Source of the DNA: Demequina muriae
Lineage (GTDB): Bacteria; Actinomycetota; Actinomycetes; Actinomycetales; Demequinaceae
Direction of reading: 5' to 3'
DNA length: 64,000 nt
NCBI RefSeq assembly: GCF_030418295.1
Contig: NZ_JAUHQA010000001.1
Span: 1,674,001 to 1,738,000 of the forward strand
The notes beneath the pieces are model-generated. The model had not been told where the DNA came from. It searched no databases and saw nothing but the letters and a program-made list of their open reading frames with translations. This document shows, in pieces, positions 47,510-55,243 of this stretch. Within the stretch, counting starts at the first letter, position 1, and each line of letters starts with the position of its first letter. A program made the translations under genes and the position numbers.

Positions 47510-48280
47510 ATGATCGAAATCATGAGCCCCGCGGAGGTCGCTCGCGCGCGCGACACGGGCACGCTGGTGGGCACCATCCTGCAGGAGATGAAGAGCCGCG
47601 CCACGGTCGGCACCAACCTGCTGGACATCGACCGCTGGACCCAACAGATGATCGCCGAAGCCGGAGCGCTGTCCTGCTATGTGGATTACGCCCCGTCCTT
47701 CGGCAACGGGCCCTTCGGCCACTACATCTGCACCGGCGTCAACGACGCCGTGCTGCACGCCCGGCCGCGCGACTACGCGCTCGCGGACGGCGATAAGGTC
47801 ACTCTGGACCTCGCCGTGTCGCTCCGTGGCGTCGCGGCCGATGCGGCGATCAGCTTCGTCGTGGGCGACACCCGGCCGCCCGACACGCTCGCGATGATCG
47901 AGACCACCCGGCGGGCCCTGGCCGCCGGCATCGCGGCCGCACGGCCGGGCGCGCGCATTGGCGATCTGTCGCACGCGATCGGCACGGTGCTGAGCCAGGC
48001 GGGCTATCCCATCAACACCGACTTCGGCGGGCACGGCATCGGGTCCACCATGCACCAGGATCCGCACGTGCCGAACATGGGTCGCGCGGGCCGTGGGTAC
48101 AAGCTGCGTCCCGGGCTGATGCTGGCCCTCGAGCCGTGGGTGATGGCCGACACCGACGAGTTGGTGGTCGACGACGACGGCTGGACCCTGCGGTCCGCGA
48201 CCGGGTGCATGACCGCTCACACGGAGCACACCATCGTGATCACGGCGGATGGTGCCGATATCCTCACCGTGGCTCGTTAG
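47510..48280 (+). CDS. Methionine aminopeptidase, type I (second copy)
   Basis: This second M24A peptidase has 256 residues from ATG 47510; an ATG four codons later is possible. All five metal ligands are visible: two aspartates 11 apart in LDLAVSLRGVAADAA, His in GGHGIGSTMHQDP, Glu in MLALEPWVM and Glu in HTEHTIVIT. It differs clearly from the ribosomal-cluster copy at 18266-19078. It probably shares a transcript with guaB3. Several actinobacteria carry two such enzymes with different substrate ranges. Confidence 0.92.
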   Translation: MIEIMSPAEVARARDTGTLVGTILQEMKSRATVGTNLLDIDRWTQQMIAEAGALSCYVDYAPSFGNGPFGHYICTGVNDAVLHARPRDYALADGDKVTLDLAVSLRGVAADAAISFVVGDTRPPDTLAMIETTRRALAAGIAAARPGARIGDLSHAIGTVLSQAGYPINTDFGGHGIGSTMHQDPHVPNMGRAGRGYKLRPGLMLALEPWVMADTDELVVDDDGWTLRSATGCMTAHTEHTIVITADGADILTVAR

Positions 48281-48330
48281 CGCGCGCCGCTCGGGACCCG
48301 CTGCACCACCCTTCACCCAGGAGAGCACTC

Positions 48331-48879
48331 ATGTCACGTACGACCGCACCGTTCCGGATCGGCTTCGGCGCCATCCCTGCCCTCACGCTGGCGTCGGCGC
48401 TCACGCTGACCGGCTGCGGCGCCGCGACCGACGACGACGCCACCCCGACGCCCACGGCCGAACAGACGGCGAGCGCCGCCGTGGACGAGGCGCCGGCAGA
48501 GCAGGACGACGACGCCGAGCAGGACGACGACGAGGTCGACGCCCCCGCGTCGAACGACGCGCTCCAGGATTACGTTGACCTGGAGCTCTCCCAGCTCGAC
48601 GCGATGGGCGACTCTCTCGGGGACCTGTACTCCGACATCTCCGTCGAGGCCGTTCCGCCGAATGGCATCGAGTACTCCTACACCTACGCGGATCAGGTCG
48701 ACGCCAGCTTCGCTGAGGAGTCGCTCGCAGGCATCGAGGAGACGCTCCAGCAGCTGCTCGACACCGCAGTGTTCCCGATGATGGTGCAGGCGGGTGTCGA
48801 GGAGCCGCTGTCGGCGACGTACACCTACCTCAACGCGGACGGCACCGAGCTCTGGAGCGAGACCTTCACGTCGGAGTGA
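48331..48879 (+). CDS. Hypothetical lipoprotein with acidic linker
   Basis: Function unknown. The 182-residue protein has a lipoprotein signal peptide (IPALTLASALTLTGCGA) with the lipobox LTGC, so it should be anchored outside the membrane after cleavage before Cys. A linker of about 45 residues rich in Asp, Glu, Ala and Thr (AEQDDDAEQDDDEVD) follows. The C-terminal domain of about 110 residues (LQDYVDLELSQLDAMGDSLG, then YTYADQVDASF) is soluble and resembles small extracytoplasmic domains of the DUF4854 type, a weak impression. AGGAGAGC precedes the ATG. It overlaps the next, convergent gene by 14 bp. Confidence 0.75.
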   Translation: MSRTTAPFRIGFGAIPALTLASALTLTGCGAATDDDATPTPTAEQTASAAVDEAPAEQDDDAEQDDDEVDAPASNDALQDYVDLELSQLDAMGDSLGDLYSDISVEAVPPNGIEYSYTYADQVDASFAEESLAGIEETLQQLLDTAVFPMMVQAGVEEPLSATYTYLNADGTELWSETFTSE

Positions 48880-50434
48880 TCTCGGCCCGCCGGCGGATCA
48901 GCACGACCCCGTCGGTGAGCATGCCGGGCTGTCCCTCGGGGCCGGTCGCCTCGCGGGCGACGTCCTCGACCCGCACCTCCTCCCACTCGCGCGGGTCGAG
49001 CGCCAGCGCATCGGCCTCCTGCCGTGCGGTGAGGAAGGTGTGCTCGTGCGCATCGGCCGGAGTCGCCCACGGCGGCGGCGCGGCGTGCGTCACGAGCAGC
49101 AGGTGGCCGCCGGGCCTCACTGCGGCCGATGCGCGCATCAGGACGTCCGTGCGCGGCAGGTCCACGGGGGAGTGGAAGAACGATGCGGTGATGAGGTCGT
49201 AGGCGCCGTCCGGCTGCCAGGTGGCGAGGTCGGCGACGTCGAAGGCCGCCTCGGCCCCCGCATCGGCCGCAGCTGCGCGGGCGCGCGCGATCGCGGTGCG
49301 TGAGATGTCCAGGCCGTGCGCACGCCAGCCGTGTCGGGCGAGCCAGATCACGTCCGCACCTTCGCCGCAGCCGAGGTCGAGGGCCGTTCCGGGGGTCAGG
49401 CCGTCGACGGCCGATGCGAGGGTCGGGTTCACGCGGCCCGACCAGGATCGCTCGGCGTCGGCATAGCGTTCCTCCCAGAACGCGGCGGGGTCCTCCGCCG
49501 GTGCGGACTCCGCGCGGTCGAAGTCCTCGTCGACAAGGAACGCGTTGACGCGGGCGCCTGCGACGGCTCCCGCGCTCGCGGCCATGGGGACGCTCTCCAT
49601 GGGGTTGACGACATTGCCGGCGGCCCAGATTCGGGGGTGGCTGGTGGCGCCGTCGGGCTCCGTGGCGATCACGCTCGTGCCCGGGCCGGCGGTGCGTTCG
49701 AGGCCCAGCGGATTGAGGAAGTGATCGTGAGGATGGGGCAGGCCGGCCGCGAACAGGGCGTCGATCGGGTGGGTCGCGCCGTCGGCCGTGGTGACGTGCG
49801 TGAGGTCGGTGCCGCCGCCGGTGCCGTCGAGGCGGGTGACCGCTGAGTCGACGATCCGGACGCCGCGGGCGGCGAGCCGGTGGCGCTCGGACTCGTCGAC
49901 GAGGCCCGGCTCCTGAGCGAACACCGTGACCGAGTCGCTCAGTTGACGCACCATGAACGCCAGGTGGACCTGACCCGCGTGCGTGACCAGGACGCCGATG
50001 CGTGTGTCGCGCACCTCCCAGCCGTGGCAGTACGGGCAGTGGATCACGCTGGTGCCCCAGCGCTCCGCGAGGCCGGGGATGTCGGGCAGGGCATCGGTGA
50101 TGCCGGTCGCGAGCACGATCGCTCGGGTGCGTTCCACGGTGCCTTCTACGGTGACGGCGAGGATCTCACCCTCGTCCTCGACGGTCTCGACGGAGCCCGC
50201 CCGGACCTCGACGCCGTAGCGCTCGAGCTCGCGGCGCCCCGTGGCCAGCAGCGCGGCAGGGTCGAGGCCGTCGTGGCCCAGGATCCCGTGCATGTGGGAG
50301 GCGAATCGGTTGCGTGGCCGGCCGGAGTCGATCACGAGCGTGCGCCGGCGGGACCGGCCGAGCATCTGAGCGGCGCTGAGGCCGGCCGCGCCGCCGCCGA
50401 TCACGATGGCGTCCCAGGGGTGTGGTGTGGTCAT
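48866..50434 (-). CDS. Fusion of thioredoxin-reductase-like oxidoreductase and SAM methyltransferase
   Basis: The 522-residue protein joins two enzymes. Residues 1-300 are a pyridine-nucleotide-disulfide oxidoreductase with the FAD motif GGGAAGLSAA (13-22), the redox pair CPYC (133-136) and the late FAD motif IWAAGNVVNP. Residues of about 315-522 are a class I methyltransferase with ALDLGCGEGAD (351-361) and LMRASAAVRPGGHLLLVTHA. Such bifunctional proteins occur in actinobacteria; the methyl acceptor and redox substrate are unknown, and a thiol- or metalloid-detoxifying role is only a guess. A divergent XRE-cupin regulator suggests inducible control. Five GGCCGATGC words fall within the methyltransferase half. 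Confidence 0.9.
   Translation of the reverse strand: MTTPHPWDAIVIGGGAAGLSAAQMLGRSRRRTLVIDSGRPRNRFASHMHGILGHDGLDPAALLATGRRELERYGVEVRAGSVETVEDEGEILAVTVEGTVERTRAIVLATGITDALPDIPGLAERWGTSVIHCPYCHGWEVRDTRIGVLVTHAGQVHLAFMVRQLSDSVTVFAQEPGLVDESERHRLAARGVRIVDSAVTRLDGTGGGTDLTHVTTADGATHPIDALFAAGLPHPHDHFLNPLGLERTAGPGTSVIATEPDGATSHPRIWAAGNVVNPMESVPMAASAGAVAGARVNAFLVDEDFDRAESAPAEDPAAFWEERYADAERSWSGRVNPTLASAVDGLTPGTALDLGCGEGADVIWLARHGWRAHGLDISRTAIARARAAAADAGAEAAFDVADLATWQPDGAYDLITASFFHSPVDLPRTDVLMRASAAVRPGGHLLLVTHAAPPPWATPADAHEHTFLTARQEADALALDPREWEEVRVEDVAREATGPEGQPGMLTDGVVLIRRRAEITPT
49008..49417. repeat. Densest cluster of the over-represented word GGCCGATGC
   Basis: Five exact copies lie here at 49008 (minus), 49050 (minus), 49124 (plus), 49260 (minus) and 49409 (plus). 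By eye the whole window has 31 exact copies. Plus strand: 6267, 6307, 10844, 24916, 32948, 38365, 41116, 45551, 47206, 47836, 49124, 49409, 53608, 53938, 55207, 60290. Minus strand: 15735, 25180, 27746, 35124, 37883, 40392, 46092, 49008, 49050, 49260, 52740, 55181, 58757, 61566, 62781. The next base is G in most copies, so the core may be the 10-mer GGCCGATGCG. Confidence 0.85.
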
Positions 50435-50443
50435 GACTCGAGC

Positions 50444-50491
50444 CTTGCCCCCGTGATGCAGAAGTGCAAGGCCGCTTGCTGAATATGCAAG
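50444..50491. promoter_or_regulatory. Operator-like repeats between the fusion gene and the XRE-cupin gene
   Basis: The 66-bp intergenic region holds CTTGC at 50444 and 50475 and its complement GCAAG at 50466 and 50487. The last pair forms CTTGC-N7-GCAAG. The two TGCAAG copies are 21 bp apart, about two helical turns. This is the expected layout for autoregulation and control of the divergent gene. Confidence 0.5.
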
Positions 50492-50500
50492 AGTGTGGGC

Positions 50501-51055
50501 ATGGACGACTTGGCACAGGTGGGGCCACGGCTCCGCGCCGCGCGGCAGGCCCGCGGCTGGACGCTCGACGACCTGGCCGTGCGGGCATCGGTCTCGGCGA
50601 GCACCCTGTCGCGGCTCGAGTCGGGCAAGCGGCAGGCGACGCTCGAGCTGCTGGTTCCGTTGACGCGACAGCTGGGGATCCGCGTGGACGACCTGCTGCC
50701 GCCAGCCGACCGTGACCCGCGTGTGCGGCGGCCCGAGATCCGGCGCGACGGGCTGGTGATGGTGCCGCTCGCCCCCGAGTCGTCCACGATGCGGGCGTAC
50801 GGGATCACCTACCCGGTGATGACCGAGGTGCCCGCCCTGCGCGTGCACGACGGGCATGAGTGGCTGTACGTGCTGAGTGGTCGGCTGCGGCTTCTGCTCG
50901 GGGAGCAGGATCTGGTGCTCGAGGCCGGCGAGGCGGCGGAGTTCGACACCCGAGTGCCGCACGCGCTGATGGCCGCCGGGCCGGGGACGGCGCGGGTGCT
51001 GAGCATCTTCAACGAGGAGGGGGAGCGCATCCACACGTGGGGCTCGGAGCGCTAG
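50501..51055 (+). CDS. XRE-family transcriptional regulator with cupin domain
   Basis: The 184-residue protein has an N-terminal helix-turn-helix of the XRE type (GPRLRAARQARGWTLDDLAV, then SASTLSRLESGKRQATLELL) and a C-terminal cupin barrel (GHEWLYVLSGRLRLLLGEQD, FDTRVPHALMAAGPG), which usually senses a small ligand. The ATG at 50501 is chosen; a GTG two codons earlier is possible. It is divergent from the oxidoreductase-methyltransferase fusion and very likely controls it. Confidence 0.9.
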   Translation: MDDLAQVGPRLRAARQARGWTLDDLAVRASVSASTLSRLESGKRQATLELLVPLTRQLGIRVDDLLPPADRDPRVRRPEIRRDGLVMVPLAPESSTMRAYGITYPVMTEVPALRVHDGHEWLYVLSGRLRLLLGEQDLVLEAGEAAEFDTRVPHALMAAGPGTARVLSIFNEEGERIHTWGSER

Positions 51056-51085
51056 CGATCCAGCGGGGCCGAGGCGATGACCGCG

Positions 51086-51751
51086 TCAGTCGGCGAAGGT
51101 CGCCAGCTCCGCCAGCACCCCGGGGTGTCCGAGGACGCGGAAGTGCCCACCGGTGTCGAGCATGACGTTGGTGGCGCCGGGCAGCTCGCTGCCGCCGGGG
51201 ATGTGAGGATCGAAGCGCGCGTAGACCGAGACGATCCTGCCGTTGACTGTGGTCTGCCTCGCCAGACTCGTGATGGTCGCATCGCGCGACGAGAACGCCC
51301 GCAGCGACCGCAGCGGCATGGCGCGTGCGTACCGGGACCCTCCGAAGGGGGTCGCGACGGCGAGCATGCCGCGGACCCGGTCGCCGGCGGGGCCGGCCAT
51401 GACCACCTTTCCCGTGAGGCCGCCCTTGCTGTGCGCGACCAGCAGGACGTCCTCGAGGTCGTTGTTTCTCAGGTAGGTCTCTACGTGCTCCGCCATCTCG
51501 GTGACGGGCCGATGGTTGCGACGCAGGTCCGCGACGACATGCACGGGGTGTCCCTGCGCATGCAGCTGCTCGATGAGAGGCTGCATGAACTTCCACGTCT
51601 CGTAGATGCCGGGCAGCACGACGACCGGCGTCCGGGTGCCCGTCAGGAACGAGTCAGGGTGCACACGATTGACGAGCGCTCGCACCTGCCACACGAGCGC
51701 ATAGGCGTAGTCGCGCGTCCACCACGCCCAGAAGCGGAAGAGATCCTTCAT
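51086..51751 (-). CDS. Alpha/beta hydrolase, lipase-like
   Basis: The 221-residue protein has the oxyanion region VVVLPGIYETW (about residues 43-53) and the nucleophile elbow AHSKG with Ser108. The MLAVATPFGGSRYA segment is typical of lipase/PGAP1-like hydrolases, with a late His in GGHFRVLGHP. There is no signal peptide. Its ATG overlaps the stop of the upstream hydrolase (ATGA), so the two form a coupled pair. The substrate is unknown. Confidence 0.85.
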   Translation of the reverse strand: MKDLFRFWAWWTRDYAYALVWQVRALVNRVHPDSFLTGTRTPVVVLPGIYETWKFMQPLIEQLHAQGHPVHVVADLRRNHRPVTEMAEHVETYLRNNDLEDVLLVAHSKGGLTGKVVMAGPAGDRVRGMLAVATPFGGSRYARAMPLRSLRAFSSRDATITSLARQTTVNGRIVSVYARFDPHIPGGSELPGATNVMLDTGGHFRVLGHPGVLAELATFAD

Positions 51752-52563
51752 GTCGCCACCCCGCGACTGGGCTTCGGGTCGTCGACGAAGGTGAGGATGG
51801 CGGACTCGACAGCGTGCGGCGCGGAGTCCTGGACGACGTGGTGATGTCCCGGGATCTGGATGAGGCTCGCGACGGGGATGCGATCGCGCAGCCGACCGCA
51901 CCACTCTGGTCCAGAGATCGGATCGCGCGCTCCCCGAATGATGAGCGCGGGCACCGTCAGTCGTGCCACGTCCTCCTCGATCTTGTAGGAGAGAAGGTGG
52001 CGAGTCTGGGCCAGGTACCAAGGCATGCCGCAGCGAAGGTAGTCGGTGACGATGATCGCGTTGGCACGGGGCGACTCGCCCAGCGAGTCGCGCACCAGTC
52101 CCGCCGCCTGGGCCGGGAGCGACCGGTGCTCCGAGTCCGCGACGGGGCCGATGAGGACCAGGCGCTCGACGAGCTCGGGGCTCTCGACCGCGACCGCGGT
52201 CGCCCACTGCGCGCCCATCGAATGGCCGATGAGCACGACGGGGCCGACCTCCAGGGACGCGATCGCGCCCGCGAGTCCGCGCGCCATCGTCGGCACGTCG
52301 ACGTCGGCCGTGGGCTTCGGCAGCCCCGCGTATCCGGGCATATCGATCGAGAACGTGGGGCCCGTGGTGGCGAGAGCGGCGTGCAGCCGTGACAGGTACC
52401 GGTGGGACATCCCGATGCCGTGGACGAGGACGAAGACCGGTGCGGACGCGTCCGCGCTGGGGTCGGCATCGGCGAGGACGCGGAAGGACAGCGGTCCGTG
52501 GCGGTACGGCTGATCCACGCGGGCCGTCCCGCTGCGGTAGAGGAAGGGTGGCCGGTCGCTCAC
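51748..52563 (-). CDS. Alpha/beta hydrolase
   Basis: With the GTG at 52563 the protein has 271 residues; no strong ribosome binding site fixes the start. The oxyanion motif FVLVHGIGMSHR (about 44-55), the elbow GHSMG with Ser115, the acid region LIIRGARDPISGPEW and the catalytic-His region IPGHHHVVQDSAPH are complete. It belongs to the broad esterase / C-C hydrolase superfamily. It is translationally coupled to a second hydrolase. A 216-bp region upstream, divergent from the amidotransferase gene, holds one GGCCGATGC word. Confidence 0.88.
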   Translation of the reverse strand: MSDRPPFLYRSGTARVDQPYRHGPLSFRVLADADPSADASAPVFVLVHGIGMSHRYLSRLHAALATTGPTFSIDMPGYAGLPKPTADVDVPTMARGLAGAIASLEVGPVVLIGHSMGAQWATAVAVESPELVERLVLIGPVADSEHRSLPAQAAGLVRDSLGESPRANAIIVTDYLRCGMPWYLAQTRHLLSYKIEEDVARLTVPALIIRGARDPISGPEWCGRLRDRIPVASLIQIPGHHHVVQDSAPHAVESAILTFVDDPKPSRGVAT

Positions 52564-52767
52564 CGGAGGTTCGCCTGTCGAGCGAATGCTGTTCGCGCTC
52601 GCTCTCGCGTGGGCAGGATCGCTGCGGGCCCCGGGCCCGGAAGGCGACCGGCGTGGGCGCGGAGTGCCGGCGCGCTGAGAGGTCCCATGCGGCCATTGTC
52701 CGTCACCCCGGGGGCTGCGCGTCGCACTCGGTCTCTCCCGCATCGGCCGTCCTCCGGTCGCCCTCGC

Positions 52768-52780
52768 TACAGTGACGGCA
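52768..52780 (+). promoter_or_regulatory. -10 box of a probably leaderless amidotransferase transcript
   Basis: TACAGT (52768-52773) lies six bases before the ATG, matching the layout at guaB, tsaD and guaB3. No ribosome binding site is present. Confidence 0.45.
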
Positions 52781-53469
52781 TGCGATGTGCGGTCATCAGG
52801 TTCGTGGCGTTCGAGGATCTGGGTGTGTGGGAGCCAGAGATCGCCGCGCACGGGTACGAGATCCTCTCCCTGGACGTGGGGGTCGACGACCTCGCGCCTG
52901 CGGTCGATGCCGAGCTCATGATCGTGCTCGGTGCCCCCATCGATGCGGGCGACAGTTCTCGCTATCCCGTGCTCAGTGAGGTGACTGACTTAGTATCTGC
53001 ACGGCTGCAGACTGGGCGCCCGATGATCGGTGTGTGCCTGGGCGCGCAGATCATGGCGATCGCGCTTGGCGCGACCGTCGAGCGGGGGGAGCGCGAGGTC
53101 GGGTTCGCACCGGTGGTGCTCGCGGAACCGGCGCACGACTCGCCGCTGCGGCACCTCGGCAGTGCGCCCACTCTGCATTGGCACCGCGATGTCGTCACGC
53201 TTCCCGACGGGGCGACGAGCCTCGCCTCCACTGCGACGACTCCCCATCAGGCCTTTGCGTACAGGAGCTCGCTGGCGATTCAGTTCCATCCTGAGGCCGA
53301 CCCGGAGGCGTTCGAGCGGTGGCTGATCGGCCATTCCGGGGATCTCGAGAGTTGGGGCCTCGACCCGCGCGAACTGCGCTCGGCCGCACTTGAGCACGGA
53401 GACGAGGCGGCCATCGCGGGCATCCTTCTCATACGCGAGTACCTCCGCGGGCTCGGCTCTCTGACGTAG
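52780..53469 (+). CDS. Class I glutamine amidotransferase-like protein
   Basis: The 229-residue protein has the catalytic nucleophile elbow GVCLGAQ (Cys86) and the His-Glu pair QFHPEAD (His170, Glu172) of class I amidotransferases, with IVLGAPIDAGDS near residue 50. It is a stand-alone domain of the GuaA-like / GATase1 group often annotated as glutamine amidotransferase or gamma-glutamyl hydrolase-like. No acceptor subunit is adjacent, so the physiological reaction is unknown. Confidence 0.87.
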   Translation: MRCAVIRFVAFEDLGVWEPEIAAHGYEILSLDVGVDDLAPAVDAELMIVLGAPIDAGDSSRYPVLSEVTDLVSARLQTGRPMIGVCLGAQIMAIALGATVERGEREVGFAPVVLAEPAHDSPLRHLGSAPTLHWHRDVVTLPDGATSLASTATTPHQAFAYRSSLAIQFHPEADPEAFERWLIGHSGDLESWGLDPRELRSAALEHGDEAAIAGILLIREYLRGLGSLT

Positions 53470-53575
53470 CGCGGACAGCGATGGGAGCCGTCCCCATGGG
53501 ACAGGGTACTTTGTTCCATCCACAGATATCTGCCAGGGACGTTGTCGTGTCAGAGGGTCCTGTTTGACTGGTGTC

Positions 53576-55135
53576 ATGACCTTGAGCGGGCAGTTGCCAG
53601 TCCAGTCGGCCGATGCGCCGGCGGGGCTTGGTGACGCCCTCGTGCGGGCACGCGCGGCTCTGGAGGAGGCTCGTGCGCTGGTGGCCGGTGAGACGGCCAC
53701 GGAATTGTCGGAGGGTGTGCTCCTGGAGGTGCAGGCGGGGGTGTCTGACGTGAAGCGGGATGCGGACCTGCTGCTTGCTGCGGCCTGTGCGGAGATCGCG
53801 CGGCGGTCGGCTCCCGAGCTGGGTTCAACAGGTCTGGCGCGGAAGCAAGGCTTCTCTGAGCCGACGACGATGATCGCCGCACTCACCGGAGGCTCTCGGC
53901 GAGAGGCGGACCGGCTCATCCGCGCTGGTCGGGTGATGGCCGATGCTGAGGAGCAGGTGCGGCGCGAGCACGACGCGGCAGCCAATGGTGTGACGGCGCG
54001 GGAGCCGGAGGAGCCGACGTATCCCGTGGTCGCCCGGGCCCTCTCGGCTGGGCGCATCAGTGTGGAGATCGCCGCGCAGATCACCCGCATGCTCGACTCG
54101 GTGTCGGGCGCAGCCACGAGGGACCAGGTGGCGCTTGCGGAGAGAACGCTGGTCGAGAGGGCCCCCGGGTTGAGCGCTGAGCAGTTCGCACCGATCGTGC
54201 TGCGCTGGCGTGATGGCCTGGCCGCGCGTGACGCGGAGGAGCGGCAGAAGAGGATGGCCCAGGAGCGCTACCTGGTGATCAAGGATGAGGCTGATGGCGC
54301 GGTGCGGATCTCCGGCGTTCTTGACCCGGTGACGGCCGCCCCGATTCGTACGGCGCTCGAATCGATGGTGAAGGCTGCCTTCCGGCGGCGCCGTGACGGC
54401 GATCCCTTGCATGACGACCACCGCTCGGCGGGTCAGATCCGGGCTGACGCGTTGGCGACGTTCGCGCGTCACATGCTCGGCTGCGATGAGGCGCCCATCG
54501 CGCACGCGACCACGAAGGTGATCGTGCGCATGACCCTGGAGCAGTTGGTCGGTCTGGACGCGGAGGGTGCGGCGGCAGTGGATGGCGCGGGCAGCGCGAT
54601 CCCGGTCGGTGAGCTCCGGCGGGCCGCGGTCGATGCCGGGTATCTGCCGCTGGTCCTCGGTGGCGATGACGAGAAGCTGAATGTGGGTCGAGAGAAGCGA
54701 CTGTTCAGTCCCGCCCAATGCGTCGCTCTGCTCGAGCGCGACAGCGGGTGCGCGATGTGCGGAGCACCACCGAGCCACTGCGAGGCGCATCACGTTGAGT
54801 GGTGGGATCGAGACGGCGGTCGCACCGATCTCTCGAACGGCGTGATGCTTTGCGTCGCGTGCCATCACACCATCCATCGCGACGCATGGGGCATCGAGGC
54901 GAGCAACGAGCAGGTGTGGTTCAGGCCGCCCGCGTCCGTCGACCGGGAACGAAGGCCACGACTGGGCGGCAGGGCCAGGTTCGGGATCACTGAGAGAGAG
55001 CGCCGAGAGCTCGACGCCGCAGGAGCCACTGGACCGCCGGCACCCGCGGGGGAGACGGCGGCGGAGACATCAAGGGCGCCAGTGCCGCCGAGGGCCGCTG
55101 AGGATGGGCCCGGGCCAGAACTCCTGCTGCTGTAG
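53576..55135 (+). CDS. DUF222 / 13E12-repeat HNH endonuclease-like protein
   Basis: The 519-residue protein has an N-terminal DUF222 domain (about residues 60-350) and a C-terminal HNH domain (CAMCGAPPSHCEAHHVEWW, then NGVMLCVACHHTIH) with two CxxC zinc-binding pairs. This is the 13E12 family, abundant and highly duplicated in actinobacteria, with unproven function and sometimes linked to mobile DNA. The ATG at 53576 is assumed; a TTG at 53564 has a better-placed AGAGGG. The tail is Pro/Ala-rich. No terminal repeats flanking the gene are visible. Confidence 0.88.
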   Translation: MTLSGQLPVQSADAPAGLGDALVRARAALEEARALVAGETATELSEGVLLEVQAGVSDVKRDADLLLAAACAEIARRSAPELGSTGLARKQGFSEPTTMIAALTGGSRREADRLIRAGRVMADAEEQVRREHDAAANGVTAREPEEPTYPVVARALSAGRISVEIAAQITRMLDSVSGAATRDQVALAERTLVERAPGLSAEQFAPIVLRWRDGLAARDAEERQKRMAQERYLVIKDEADGAVRISGVLDPVTAAPIRTALESMVKAAFRRRRDGDPLHDDHRSAGQIRADALATFARHMLGCDEAPIAHATTKVIVRMTLEQLVGLDAEGAAAVDGAGSAIPVGELRRAAVDAGYLPLVLGGDDEKLNVGREKRLFSPAQCVALLERDSGCAMCGAPPSHCEAHHVEWWDRDGGRTDLSNGVMLCVACHHTIHRDAWGIEASNEQVWFRPPASVDRERRPRLGGRARFGITERERRELDAAGATGPPAPAGETAAETSRAPVPPRAAEDGPGPELLLL

Positions 55136-55177
55136 CTGGGGGGGGCGAGCGAAGGTGAGGCGCCCCGGAACCAAGCC

Positions 55178-55218
55178 CGCGCATCGGCCGGATGCTGAAC
55201 TGCGACGGCCGATGCGCG
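55178..55218. terminator. Hairpin built from two inverted GGCCGATGC words
   Basis: CGCGCATCGGCC (55178-55189) and GGCCGATGCGCG (55207-55218) are perfect inverted repeats with a 17-nt loop, lying between convergent genes. No T-tract is present. It would work in both directions. Confidence 0.6.
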
Positions 55219-55243
55219 GAGCTATCGAAGGTCTCGGAGTGGG

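Noticed and set aside
45428..48328. Single minus-strand frame of 966 codons ending in the exonuclease
   Set aside because: Only the last 296 codons (from ATG 46318) are the exonuclease. The upstream part is antisense to guaB3 and the second aminopeptidase and has no recognisable domain.
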